Below, one piece after another: positions 44,932-52,217 of a DNA stretch of 64,000 nucleotides (position 1 is its first letter; every line of letters begins with the position of its first letter). The position numbers and the translations under genes are program-made. Below the pieces are notes generated by a model that saw nothing but the letters and a program-made list of their open reading frames with translations, searched no databases and was not told where the DNA came from. This DNA is from Micromonospora kangleipakensis (GTDB lineage: Bacteria; Actinomycetota; Actinomycetes; Mycobacteriales; Micromonosporaceae): NCBI RefSeq assembly GCF_004217615.1, contig NZ_SHLD01000001.1:3410001-3474000 (forward strand), written 5' to 3'.

Positions 44932-47919
44932 GTGAGTTCAGGACCGCAGGGCGGAGATCGCCCCCGTCGTTACGAGGACCGCGCCGACCGCGAGCAGGGG
45001 CGCGGTGACGCCCGCCGCGACGACCGTCCCCCGTACCGGGGCAACCGCGACGACCGCTCGGGCGGACAGCGCACCGGTTCCGGTGGCGAGCGCCGTGAGG
45101 GCGGTTTCCGGCGGGACGACAACCGTGAGGGCGGCGGCTTCCGCGGCGGTGACCGCCGCGAGGGTGGCTTCCGCTCGGGTCCCCGCGAGGGCGGCTTCCG
45201 CCGGGACGGTGACGCACCCCGTGAGGGCGGTTTCCGGGGCGGCGAGGGCCGCGAGGGTGGCTTCCGCCGGGATGACCGCGAGGGTGGTTCCCGGTCCGGT
45301 CCCCGCGAGGGCGGCTTCCGCGGCGGCGATCGTCGTGAGGGTGGCTTCCGGTCGGGTTCCCGCGAGGGCGGCTCCGCTGGTGGCGACCGTCGTGAGGGCG
45401 GCTTCCGGTCCGGCCCGCGCGAGGGTGGCTTCGGCGGCGGCGACCGTCGCCAGGGTGGTTTCCGCGGCGGGGACAACCGCGAGGGTGGCTTCCGTGGCGG
45501 GGACCGTCGTGAGGGTGGCTTCCGTCGTGAGGGCGGCGCCCCGCGTGAGGGTGGCTTCCGCGGCGGTGACCGTCGTGAGGGTGGCTTCGCCGGTGGCGAG
45601 CGCCGTGAGGGTGGCTTCCGCGGCGGTGACCGTCGTGAGGGTGGCTTCGCCGGTGGCGAGCGCCGTGAGGGTGGCTTCCGCGGCGGTGACCGTCGTGAGG
45701 GTGGCTTCGCCGGTGGCGAGCGCCGTGAGGGTGGTTTCCGTGGTGGTGACCGTCGTGAGGGCGGGGCGCCGCGTGAGGGTGGCTTCCGTGGTGGCGACCG
45801 TCGTGAGGGTGGCTTCCGCCGTGAGGGCGGGGCGCCGCGTGAGGGTGGCTTCCGCGGCGGTGACCGCCGTGAGGGCGGGGCGCCGCGTGAGGGCGGTTTC
45901 CGGGGCGGTGACCGTCGTGAGGGCGGCTTCCGCCGTGAGGGCGGTGCGCCGCGTGAGGGTGGTTTCCGTGGTGGCGACCGCCGTGAGGGCGGGGCGCCGC
46001 GTGAGGGTGGCTTCCGCGGCGGTGACCGTCGTGAGGGTGGCTTCGCCGGTGGCGAGCGCCGTGAGGGCGGTTTCCGCGGTGGTGACCGTCGTGAGGGCGG
46101 TGCCCCACGTGAGGGTGGCTTCCGCGGGGGCGATCGCCGCGAGGGTGGCTTCCGCCGCGACGGCGAGGCGCCGCGCGAAGGTGGCTTCCGGGGCGGGGAC
46201 CGTCGTGAGGGCGGGGCGCCGCGTGAGGGTGGCTTCCGCGGCGGTGACCGTCGTGAGGGTGGCTTCGCCGGTGGCGAGCGCCGTGAGGGCGGTTTCCGCG
46301 GTGGTGACCGTCGTGAGGGCGGTACTCCACGTGAGGGTGGCTTCCGCGGGGGCGATCGCCGCGAGGGTGGCTTCCGCCGCGACGGCGAGGCGCCGCGCGA
46401 AGGTGGCTTCCGGGGCGGGGACCGTCGTGAGGGCGGGGCGCCGCGTGAGGGTGGTTTCCGCCGTGAGGGCGGGGCGCCGCGTGAGGGTGGTTTCCGCCGT
46501 GAGGGCGGGGCGCCGCGTGAGGGTGGTTTCCGCCGTGAGGGCGGGGCGCCGCGTGAGGGTGGTTTCCGCCGTGAGGGCGGGGCGCCGCGCGAGGGTGGCT
46601 ACCGTGGCGGCGACCGCCGTGAGGGTGGCTTCGCCGGCGGGGAGCGCCGTGAGGGCGGTTTCCGTGGTGGCGACCGCCGTGAGGGTGGCTTCCGTGGTGG
46701 CCCGCGTACCGAGCGGGACGGCGACCGGCGGGGCTACGACGACCGTCGGGACCGGGCCGAGGGCGGCGAGCGAGTCACCGGGCCGGCGCTGCCGGACGAG
46801 ATCGTCGCGACCGACCTGGACTCGACCGTCCGGGCCGAGCTGCTCTCGCTGGCCAAGCCGGTGGCGGAGACCGTCGCCCGGCACCTGGTCGCCACCGGTC
46901 AGCTGATCGACGAGGACCCGGCCGAGGCGCTGGCACACGCCCTCGCCGCCCGTCGGCTCGCCTCGCGGATCTCCGCGGTGCGGGAGGCGGTCGGGCTGGC
47001 CGCGTACCACGCGGGTGAGTGGCAGACGGCGATCGCCGAGCTGCGCACGTACCACCGGATGACCGGCCTGCAGAGCCACCTGGCGGTGCTGGCCGACTGC
47101 GAGCGGGCCCTCGGGCGTCCGGAGCGGGCGATCGACCTGTTCCGGGGCGCCGATCGGGAGAAGCTCGACCAGTCGGTCGCGATCGAACTGCTGATCGTCG
47201 CCGCCGGGGCGCGGGGCGACCTCGGCCAGAAGGACGCGGCCGTGGCGATGCTCCAGGTCCCCGAGCTGACCGCCGACTCGTCCGAGCCCTGGGCCCCGCG
47301 ACTGCGCTACGCGTACGCGGACGCGCTGCTCGCGGTGGGCCGGCGCGAAGAGGCGCGGGAGTGGTTCTCCCGGGCCGCCGACCTGGACTCCGACGGGGAG
47401 ACCGACGCGGCGGAGCGGCTGCTCGAGCTCGACGGCGTGGTGATCGAGGGCGACGACGAGGACGAGGAGTCCCCGGCCGAGGAGATCGCCGCCGGACCGG
47501 GTGCCCCGGGCGCCGTGCCGGCCCGCCCCGACGCCGACCTGACCGGCGGGGACACCGAGCCGGACGACGACACGGACGTCGACGACGAGGACGACGACGA
47601 GGACGACCGGTCTGACGAGGACGAGGACGACGACCTCGACGGCGACGCCCGCTACGACGACGAGGACGACGACCTCGACGAGGACGACGACGAGGACGAG
47701 GACGACGGCGAGGACGACGACGACCTCGACGAGGACGACGACGATCGGGACCGCGCCGGCGAGGCCCGGTACGGCGACGGCGACGACCTGGCCGAGGACG
47801 AGCTGACCGACGTCGAGGCGCGCGGGGTCGCCGACCAGGTCCGGTCCGGCGAGACCGGCCCGGCGGACGGCTCGACCGGCGGCGAGCCGGCTCGCCGTTC
47901 GGAGTCGGACCAGCGATGA
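44932..47919 (+). CDS. Giant Arg/Gly/Phe-repeat protein with TPR-like core and acidic tail
   Basis: A 995-residue protein in three parts. Residues about 56-593 are tandem repeats such as REGGFRGGDR, REGGFAGGER and GGAPREGGFRRE, strongly basic and low-complexity. Residues about 615-820 form a helical core (ATDLDSTVRAELLSLAKPVAETVARHL; AYHAGEWQTAIAELRTYHRM; RYAYADALLAVGRREEAREWFSRAADLD, read in parts) resembling TPR. Residues about 825-950 are an Asp/Glu tract. The core sits where M. tuberculosis has Rv1691. RGG-like repeats usually bind RNA and can condense; an RNA role beside the rRNA operon is inference. GTG start after GGAAGG. It overlaps the HAD gene by four bases. Confidence 0.85.
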   Translation: MSSGPQGGDRPRRYEDRADREQGRGDARRDDRPPYRGNRDDRSGGQRTGSGGERREGGFRRDDNREGGGFRGGDRREGGFRSGPREGGFRRDGDAPREGGFRGGEGREGGFRRDDREGGSRSGPREGGFRGGDRREGGFRSGSREGGSAGGDRREGGFRSGPREGGFGGGDRRQGGFRGGDNREGGFRGGDRREGGFRREGGAPREGGFRGGDRREGGFAGGERREGGFRGGDRREGGFAGGERREGGFRGGDRREGGFAGGERREGGFRGGDRREGGAPREGGFRGGDRREGGFRREGGAPREGGFRGGDRREGGAPREGGFRGGDRREGGFRREGGAPREGGFRGGDRREGGAPREGGFRGGDRREGGFAGGERREGGFRGGDRREGGAPREGGFRGGDRREGGFRRDGEAPREGGFRGGDRREGGAPREGGFRGGDRREGGFAGGERREGGFRGGDRREGGTPREGGFRGGDRREGGFRRDGEAPREGGFRGGDRREGGAPREGGFRREGGAPREGGFRREGGAPREGGFRREGGAPREGGFRREGGAPREGGYRGGDRREGGFAGGERREGGFRGGDRREGGFRGGPRTERDGDRRGYDDRRDRAEGGERVTGPALPDEIVATDLDSTVRAELLSLAKPVAETVARHLVATGQLIDEDPAEALAHALAARRLASRISAVREAVGLAAYHAGEWQTAIAELRTYHRMTGLQSHLAVLADCERALGRPERAIDLFRGADREKLDQSVAIELLIVAAGARGDLGQKDAAVAMLQVPELTADSSEPWAPRLRYAYADALLAVGRREEAREWFSRAADLDSDGETDAAERLLELDGVVIEGDDEDEESPAEEIAAGPGAPGAVPARPDADLTGGDTEPDDDTDVDDEDDDEDDRSDEDEDDDLDGDARYDDEDDDLDEDDDEDEDDGEDDDDLDEDDDDRDRAGEARYGDGDDLAEDELTDVEARGVADQVRSGETGPADGSTGGEPARRSESDQR
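45100..46710 (+). repeat. In-frame coding repeat array (30, 36, 60 and 222 bp periods)
   Basis: The DNA itself is repetitive, not only the protein. A 60-bp unit is identical at 45601-45660 and 45661-45720. A 36-bp unit (12 codons) is repeated four times perfectly in about 46432-46590. A 222-bp segment starting near 46000 is repeated in tandem at about 46222 with only a few changes. All periods are multiples of three, so copy changes keep the frame. Confidence 0.9.
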
Positions 47920-48935
47920 CCGCGGACGCCGGGGAGCGGCTGGTCGACGGGTACACCCTGGTCGTCTTCGACCTCGACGGGGTGATCTACCTGATCGACC
48001 AGCCGATCCCCGGTGCGGTCGAGGCGGTCGGGCGGCTGCACGCCGACGGCAAGGCGGTGGCGTACGCCACCAACAACGCCTCGCGCCGCTCCAGCGAGGT
48101 GGCCTACCTGCTGACCGGCATGGGCGTACCGGCCCGGGCGGACGAGGTGCTCACCTCGGCCGCCGCCACCGCCGAGCTGCTGCGCGACCGGCTCCCCGCC
48201 GGCGCGCCGGTGCTGGTGGTGGGCGCGGAGGCGCTGCGCGCCGAGATCCGTGCCGTCGGCCTGCGCCCGGTGTCCCTGGCCGACGACGAGCCGGCCGCCG
48301 TGGCCCAGGGGTACGGCCCGCAGGTCGGCTGGGTCGACCTGGCCGAGGCGTCGCTGGCGGTCCGCGCCGGCGCGCCCTGGTACGCCACCAACACCGACCG
48401 CACGCTGCCCAGCGAGCGGGGTCCGCTGCCCGGCAACGGGTCGCTGGTGGCCGTGCTGCGGACCGCGCTGGGCCGGGAACCGGATGTCGTGGTCGGCAAG
48501 CCGGAGCCGGCACTGTTCGCCACCGCCGCCCGTCGGGCGGGCGGAGGGCAGACCCTGGTCGTCGGCGACCGGCTGGACACCGACATCGAGGGCGCCTCTC
48601 GCGCCGGGCTGGACAGCCTGCTGGTCCTCACCGGCGTCAGCGACGTACCCGAGCTGCTGGCCGCCCCCGAGACGCGCCGGCCCACGTACGTCGCCATGGA
48701 CCTGGCCGGGCTCTTCGACCCGGCGGCGGTGGTCCGGCTGCCCGGCGTGCCCGACGGCGGGGGTTGGTCGGTGACGGTGACCGACGGCGGCCTGGCGCTC
48801 GACGGCGCCGGACCCCCGCTGGACGCCCTGGCCGCGCTCTGCGCGGTCGCCTGGGCGGCCTCGACGGGCCCGGCGGTGCGGGCGGAGTCGCCGGAGGCGG
48901 GCAAGGCGCTGGCGGCGCTGGGCCTGTCGGCCTGA
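47916..48935 (+). CDS. HAD-superfamily (IIA) phosphatase, Rv1692-like
   Basis: A 339-residue HAD phosphatase. Motif I is VVFDLDGVIYLID (nucleophile Asp and acid Asp), motif II is YATNNAS, motif III is GKPEPALF and motif IV is VVGDRLDTDIEGA. The IIA cap domain lies between motifs II and III. The M. tuberculosis homologue in the same position is a glycerol-3-phosphate phosphatase; that specificity is plausible here but not shown. The ATG overlaps the repeat protein's stop. Its own TGA lies inside a 30-bp tandem repeat. Confidence 0.9.
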   Translation: MTADAGERLVDGYTLVVFDLDGVIYLIDQPIPGAVEAVGRLHADGKAVAYATNNASRRSSEVAYLLTGMGVPARADEVLTSAAATAELLRDRLPAGAPVLVVGAEALRAEIRAVGLRPVSLADDEPAAVAQGYGPQVGWVDLAEASLAVRAGAPWYATNTDRTLPSERGPLPGNGSLVAVLRTALGREPDVVVGKPEPALFATAARRAGGGQTLVVGDRLDTDIEGASRAGLDSLLVLTGVSDVPELLAAPETRRPTYVAMDLAGLFDPAAVVRLPGVPDGGGWSVTVTDGGLALDGAGPPLDALAALCAVAWAASTGPAVRAESPEAGKALAALGLSA

Positions 48936-48990
48936 CGCCACCCCGGCCCGGCCGGAGCGGCCTGACGCCACCCCGGCCCGGCCGGAGCGG
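48931..48990. repeat. 30-bp tandem repeat spanning the HAD gene stop
   Basis: Two identical 30-bp units, beginning CCTGACGCCACCCCGG, lie at 48931-48960 and 48961-48990, with a partial third after them. The first contains the gene's TGA at 48933-48935, so the second unit repeats the stop. Confidence 0.9.
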
Positions 48991-49007
48991 CCTGACGCCG
49001 GACCGGC

Positions 49008-49343
49008 TCAGAGCAGCTTGCGGAGCTTCATCAGGTCGAACGGGTTGGCCTTGATGGAGACCCGGCGTGCGCCGATCGCCCTGGTGATGTCGAGCTGACC
49101 GTGCACCAGCGCGATCAGGTCGTCGCTGCTGGCGCTCAGCGCGATCTTGGCCTTCGGGTCGTCGCCGTCGGACAGGTCGACCAGCCGACCGCCGGAGAGC
49201 CGGCCGTGGAACGCGGTGCCCAGGTCGGTGACCCGGCAGGCCAGCGTCCGGTCCAGGTCGATCCGGCCCTGCACGTCCGCGTGACGGTCCAGCCGGGCGG
49301 CCAGCTCCTGCAACGCCTGCCGGCACTCGTCCACGCTGGCCAC
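49008..49343 (-). CDS. SCP2 sterol-transfer-domain protein
   Basis: A 111-residue single SCP2 domain: DLGTAFHGRLSGGRLVDLS, ASSDDLIALVHGQLDITRAIGARRVSIK and NPFDLMKLRKLL, read in parts. SCP2 folds bind lipids or hydrophobic ligands in a tunnel. It lies antisense to its neighbours, between the HAD and phasin-like genes. Ligand unknown. Confidence 0.82.
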   Translation of the reverse strand: MASVDECRQALQELAARLDRHADVQGRIDLDRTLACRVTDLGTAFHGRLSGGRLVDLSDGDDPKAKIALSASSDDLIALVHGQLDITRAIGARRVSIKANPFDLMKLRKLL

Positions 49344-49456
49344 ATCATCTCCTCACCCCAAGCCACGCCGTTCCCCGGCACCGTACCGCAACGGGTGGTC
49401 GGAGGGGCCCGGTAGCGTGACACCTGCACACCCCCGCCCCGTGGAAGGACTCAGGC

Positions 49457-49984
49457 ATGCAGGACGCGTGGCGCGCCTACCTCGAGCTGGCCATGGGCCT
49501 GACGGAGGCGCCCCGGAAGAAGGCCCAGGACGCCGTTCGGCGCGCGGTCGGCCAGGGCGGCGCAACCGCCGGCCAGTTGCAGGCGCTCGCCGAGGAGCTC
49601 GTCTCCACCGGCCTGGCGAATCGGGAGGCGCTGACCAAGCTGGTCCGCTTCGAGGTGGACCGGGCGCTCGGCGCGGTCGGGCTGGCCACCGCCGACGAGG
49701 TCGCGGAGCTGACCCGCCGGGTGCACGAGCTGGAACGGCAGCTGCGCGAGGCCAAGGCGGCGCCGGCCGGCGCCTCCGCCGCCGCGCCGGTCTCCGCGCC
49801 GCCTGGCCGCCCCGCGCCCACCCCCACGACCGCGGTGGCGAAGAAGACCGTGGCGAAGAAGGCGATCGCGAAGAAGCCGCCGGCCACCGTGTCGCGCACC
49901 CCCGCAGACGAGTCGCCCGCCACGCCGGTCCGGCAGACGAAGAAGGCGCCGGGCCGCAGGCAGACGCCGGGCGGCACGGCATGA
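49457..49984 (+). CDS. Phasin/PhaF-like coiled-coil protein with Ala/Lys tail
   Basis: A 175-residue protein. Residues about 1-100 are helical with a coiled coil (ALAEELVSTGLANREALTK, EVAELTRRVHELERQLREAK), like the poly(hydroxyalkanoate)-granule-associated PhaF/PhaI group. The C-terminus is Ala/Pro/Lys-rich with repeated AKK motifs (VAKKTVAKKAIAKK), resembling histone-like DNA-binding tails. Granule or nucleoid association is inferred from that composition. It starts at ATG after GGAAGGAC. Confidence 0.7.
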   Translation: MQDAWRAYLELAMGLTEAPRKKAQDAVRRAVGQGGATAGQLQALAEELVSTGLANREALTKLVRFEVDRALGAVGLATADEVAELTRRVHELERQLREAKAAPAGASAAAPVSAPPGRPAPTPTTAVAKKTVAKKAIAKKPPATVSRTPADESPATPVRQTKKAPGRRQTPGGTA

Positions 49985-50012
49985 CCGCCCCCACCGGCCG
50001 CCGGTCCGCGCC

Positions 50013-50264
50013 GTGACCGGCCCGTACCGCCCCGGCCCACCGCCCGGCCCGCCGGTCGGCGCGCGTCCAGGACCGCCGCCCGGGGTCCGCTCCGGCCCGG
50101 CGCCGTCGTTCGAGGACGTCGAGGAAGCCCGGCACCCGGCGGTGGACGCCGCCGTGCAGGCCATGACCAACGCGGCTGCGCTCTCCCCGGCGGACCAGAT
50201 CGCCCAGTACGAGGCGGCGTACGAGACGCTGCGCGAGACCCTGGCCAGCATCGACCAGGCCTGA
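50013..50264 (+). CDS. Small Pro-rich hypothetical protein
   Basis: An 83-residue protein: a Pro/Gly-rich N-terminus (GPPPGPPVGARPGPPPG) and a conserved-looking helical end (HPAVDAAVQAMTNAAALSPADQIAQYEAAYETLRETL, read in parts). Small proteins of this sort sit between the phasin-like gene and tlyA in related genomes. Function unknown. GTG start; the next gene follows after 22 bases. Confidence 0.7.
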   Translation: MTGPYRPGPPPGPPVGARPGPPPGVRSGPAPSFEDVEEARHPAVDAAVQAMTNAAALSPADQIAQYEAAYETLRETLASIDQA

Positions 50265-50286
50265 CCCCACCGGAGAAGAACCACCC

Positions 50287-51138
50287 ATGGCACGTCGCAA
50301 CCGGCTGGATGCCGAACTCGTCCGCCGCGGCCTGGCCCGCTCCCGGGAGCAGGCCGCCGCGCTCGTGGAGGCCGGCCGGGTCCAGCTGCGCGGGGTGCCG
50401 GCCCGCAAGCCCGCGGCGATGGTCGACCCCGCCGACCCGCTGCTGGTCACCGGCGAGGACCCCACCGCCGGGTACGTCTCGCGCGGTGGCCACAAGCTGG
50501 CCGGCGCCCTCGCGGCGTTCGCCCCGGGCGGGCTGACCGTGGCCGGGCGGCGCTGCCTGGACGCCGGCGCCTCCACCGGCGGCTTCACCGACGTACTGCT
50601 GCGCGCCGGCGCGGCCGAGGTGGTGGCGGTCGACGTCGGCTACGGCCAGCTGGCCTGGCCGCTGCGGAACGACGAGCGGGTGCGGGTGTTCGAGCGCACC
50701 AACGTCCGCACGCTCACCCCGGAGGCCATCGGCGGCGAGGTCGACCTCACCGTGGCCGACCTGTCGTTCATCTCGCTGCGGCTGGTGCTGCCGGCGCTGG
50801 CCGGCTGCACCCGGGCCGACGGTGACCTGGCGCTGATGGTCAAGCCGCAGTTCGAGGTCGGCAAGGAGCGGGTCGGCGCGGGCGGGGTGGTGCGCGACCC
50901 GGAGCTGCGGGCCGAGGCGGTGCTCGACGTGGCCGCGGCGGCGGCGCAGCTCGGCCTGGGCCTCGCGGACGTGGCCGCCAGTCCGCTGCCCGGGCCCAGC
51001 GGCAACGTCGAGTTCTTCGTATGGTTACGCCGGGGCGCGCCCGCCGCGGACCCGGAGCGGGTCCGCACGGTCGTGGCCGCCGGCCCCGAGGGCCTCCCAC
51101 CACCCGCGGATCCCACGATCGAGGAGGTCGCCCGGTGA
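50287..51138 (+). CDS. tlyA: TlyA rRNA 2'-O-methyltransferase/haemolysin-family protein
   Basis: A 283-residue TlyA: an N-terminal S4 RNA-binding domain (RNRLDAELVRRGLARSREQAAALVEAG, read in parts) and an FtsJ-like methyltransferase domain with CLDAGASTGGFTDVLL (SAM motif), VAVDVGYGQLAWPL and VTADLSF-type VADLSFISLRL. In mycobacteria TlyA methylates C1409 of 16S and C1920 of 23S, and its loss gives capreomycin resistance. The interdomain linker reads TAGYVSRGGHKL where the M. tuberculosis enzyme has RAWV. It overlaps the NAD kinase gene by four bases. Confidence 0.92.
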   Translation: MARRNRLDAELVRRGLARSREQAAALVEAGRVQLRGVPARKPAAMVDPADPLLVTGEDPTAGYVSRGGHKLAGALAAFAPGGLTVAGRRCLDAGASTGGFTDVLLRAGAAEVVAVDVGYGQLAWPLRNDERVRVFERTNVRTLTPEAIGGEVDLTVADLSFISLRLVLPALAGCTRADGDLALMVKPQFEVGKERVGAGGVVRDPELRAEAVLDVAAAAAQLGLGLADVAASPLPGPSGNVEFFVWLRRGAPAADPERVRTVVAAGPEGLPPPADPTIEEVAR

Positions 51139-52019
51139 GCCGGACCGCCCTGCTGGTGACGCACACCGGCCGCCGACGCAGCACCGAGCACGCCCGTGCG
51201 GTGGCGGCGGACCTGATCGCCGCCGGTTTCGAGGTGCGGGTGGTGGCCGAGGAAGCCGACGACCTGGACCTGCCCGGCGTCGTCCCGGTGACCGGCCCGG
51301 AGGCCGCCGAGGGCGCGGAGATCGTCTTCGCGCTCGGCGGCGACGGCACCTTCCTGCGCGCCGCCGAGCTGGCCCGGCCGGCGAAGGCTCCGCTGCTCGG
51401 CATCAATCTCGGCAAGGTCGGCTTCCTCGCCGAGGCCGAGATCGACGACCTGGACTCGGCGGTACGGGACGTGGTCGGGCGCAACTACACCGTCGACGAG
51501 CGGCTCACGGTCGACGTGACCGCCGAATTCGAGGGCGGCCCCACCATCGAGTCATGGGCACTCAACGAGATCAGCGTCGAGAAGGGCGAGCGCGCCCAGA
51601 TGCTGGAGCTGCTCGTCGACGTCGACGGCCGCCCGCTGTCCCGGTACGGGTGCGACGGGGTGGTCTGCGCGACCCCCACCGGCTCCACCGCGTACGCGTT
51701 CTCCGGCGGCGGGCCGGTGGTCTGGCCGGAGGTGGAGGCGTTGCTGCTGGTGCCGATCAGCGCGCACGCGCTGTTCAGCCGGCCGCTGGTGACCGCGCCG
51801 ACGTCGACCTTCGTGATCACCGTCGACCCGTTCACCACCCTGGCGGTGCTCTGCTGCGACGGGCGGCGGGTCTACGACCTGCCCCCGGGGGCCAGGGTGA
51901 CGGTGCGCCGCGGCGCGCTGCCGGTGCGGATCGTCCGGCTCCGGGCCCGCCCCTTCACCGACCGGCTGGTCGCCAAGTTCGACCTGCCGGTGCAGGGCTG
52001 GCGGGGCAGCCGCCGCTGA
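51135..52019 (+). CDS. nadK: NAD kinase
   Basis: A 294-residue NAD kinase, the only known route to NADP. It has the diacylglycerol-kinase-fold GGDGT motif (VFALGGDGTFLRAAEL), the NE/D region (WALNEISVEKG) and the nucleotide segment CATPTGSTAYAFSGGGPVVWPE, read in parts. In mycobacteria ppnK follows tlyA as here. GTG at 51135 overlaps tlyA (GTGA). ATP and polyphosphate use cannot be told apart from sequence. Confidence 0.94.
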   Translation: MSRTALLVTHTGRRRSTEHARAVAADLIAAGFEVRVVAEEADDLDLPGVVPVTGPEAAEGAEIVFALGGDGTFLRAAELARPAKAPLLGINLGKVGFLAEAEIDDLDSAVRDVVGRNYTVDERLTVDVTAEFEGGPTIESWALNEISVEKGERAQMLELLVDVDGRPLSRYGCDGVVCATPTGSTAYAFSGGGPVVWPEVEALLLVPISAHALFSRPLVTAPTSTFVITVDPFTTLAVLCCDGRRVYDLPPGARVTVRRGALPVRIVRLRARPFTDRLVAKFDLPVQGWRGSRR

Positions 52020-52060
52020 CGCGGGCGCCCCGTCGCCGGTCGCCGCCCGGCGGCAACCCG

Positions 52061-52080
52061 CCGGACCTTCGGCGGTCCGG
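52061..52080 (+). terminator. Hairpin after NAD kinase
   Basis: CCGGACC and GGTCCGG form a perfect 7-bp stem with a 6-base TTCGGC loop, about 40 bases after the nadK stop. It is a plausible terminator without a U-run. Confidence 0.45.
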
Positions 52081-52217
52081 CCCCGGCCGTCCGTTGTCCA
52101 CCTGGCGACATGTCGCCGATGCGGCGGGCCGCAACTAGTGACCATCGATGATCTCCGTCGGAGACTCCGATCGGTCGATCTTTTGGGATCGGCCATCGGA
52201 GAAGAGGAGCACATCGC

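Noticed and set aside
45100-46710. Possible CRISPR array
   Set aside because: Repeats are contiguous, in-frame coding units of varied period with no unique spacers.
44938-47079. 713-codon open frame on the minus strand across the repeat gene, plus 500-630-codon frames on both strands
   Set aside because: The repeat unit happens to lack stops in several frames, so copying it keeps them all open. No ribosome site, and the proteins are Ala/Thr or His/Arg runs without family features. The plus frame 44932-47919 has the conserved core and couples to the HAD gene.
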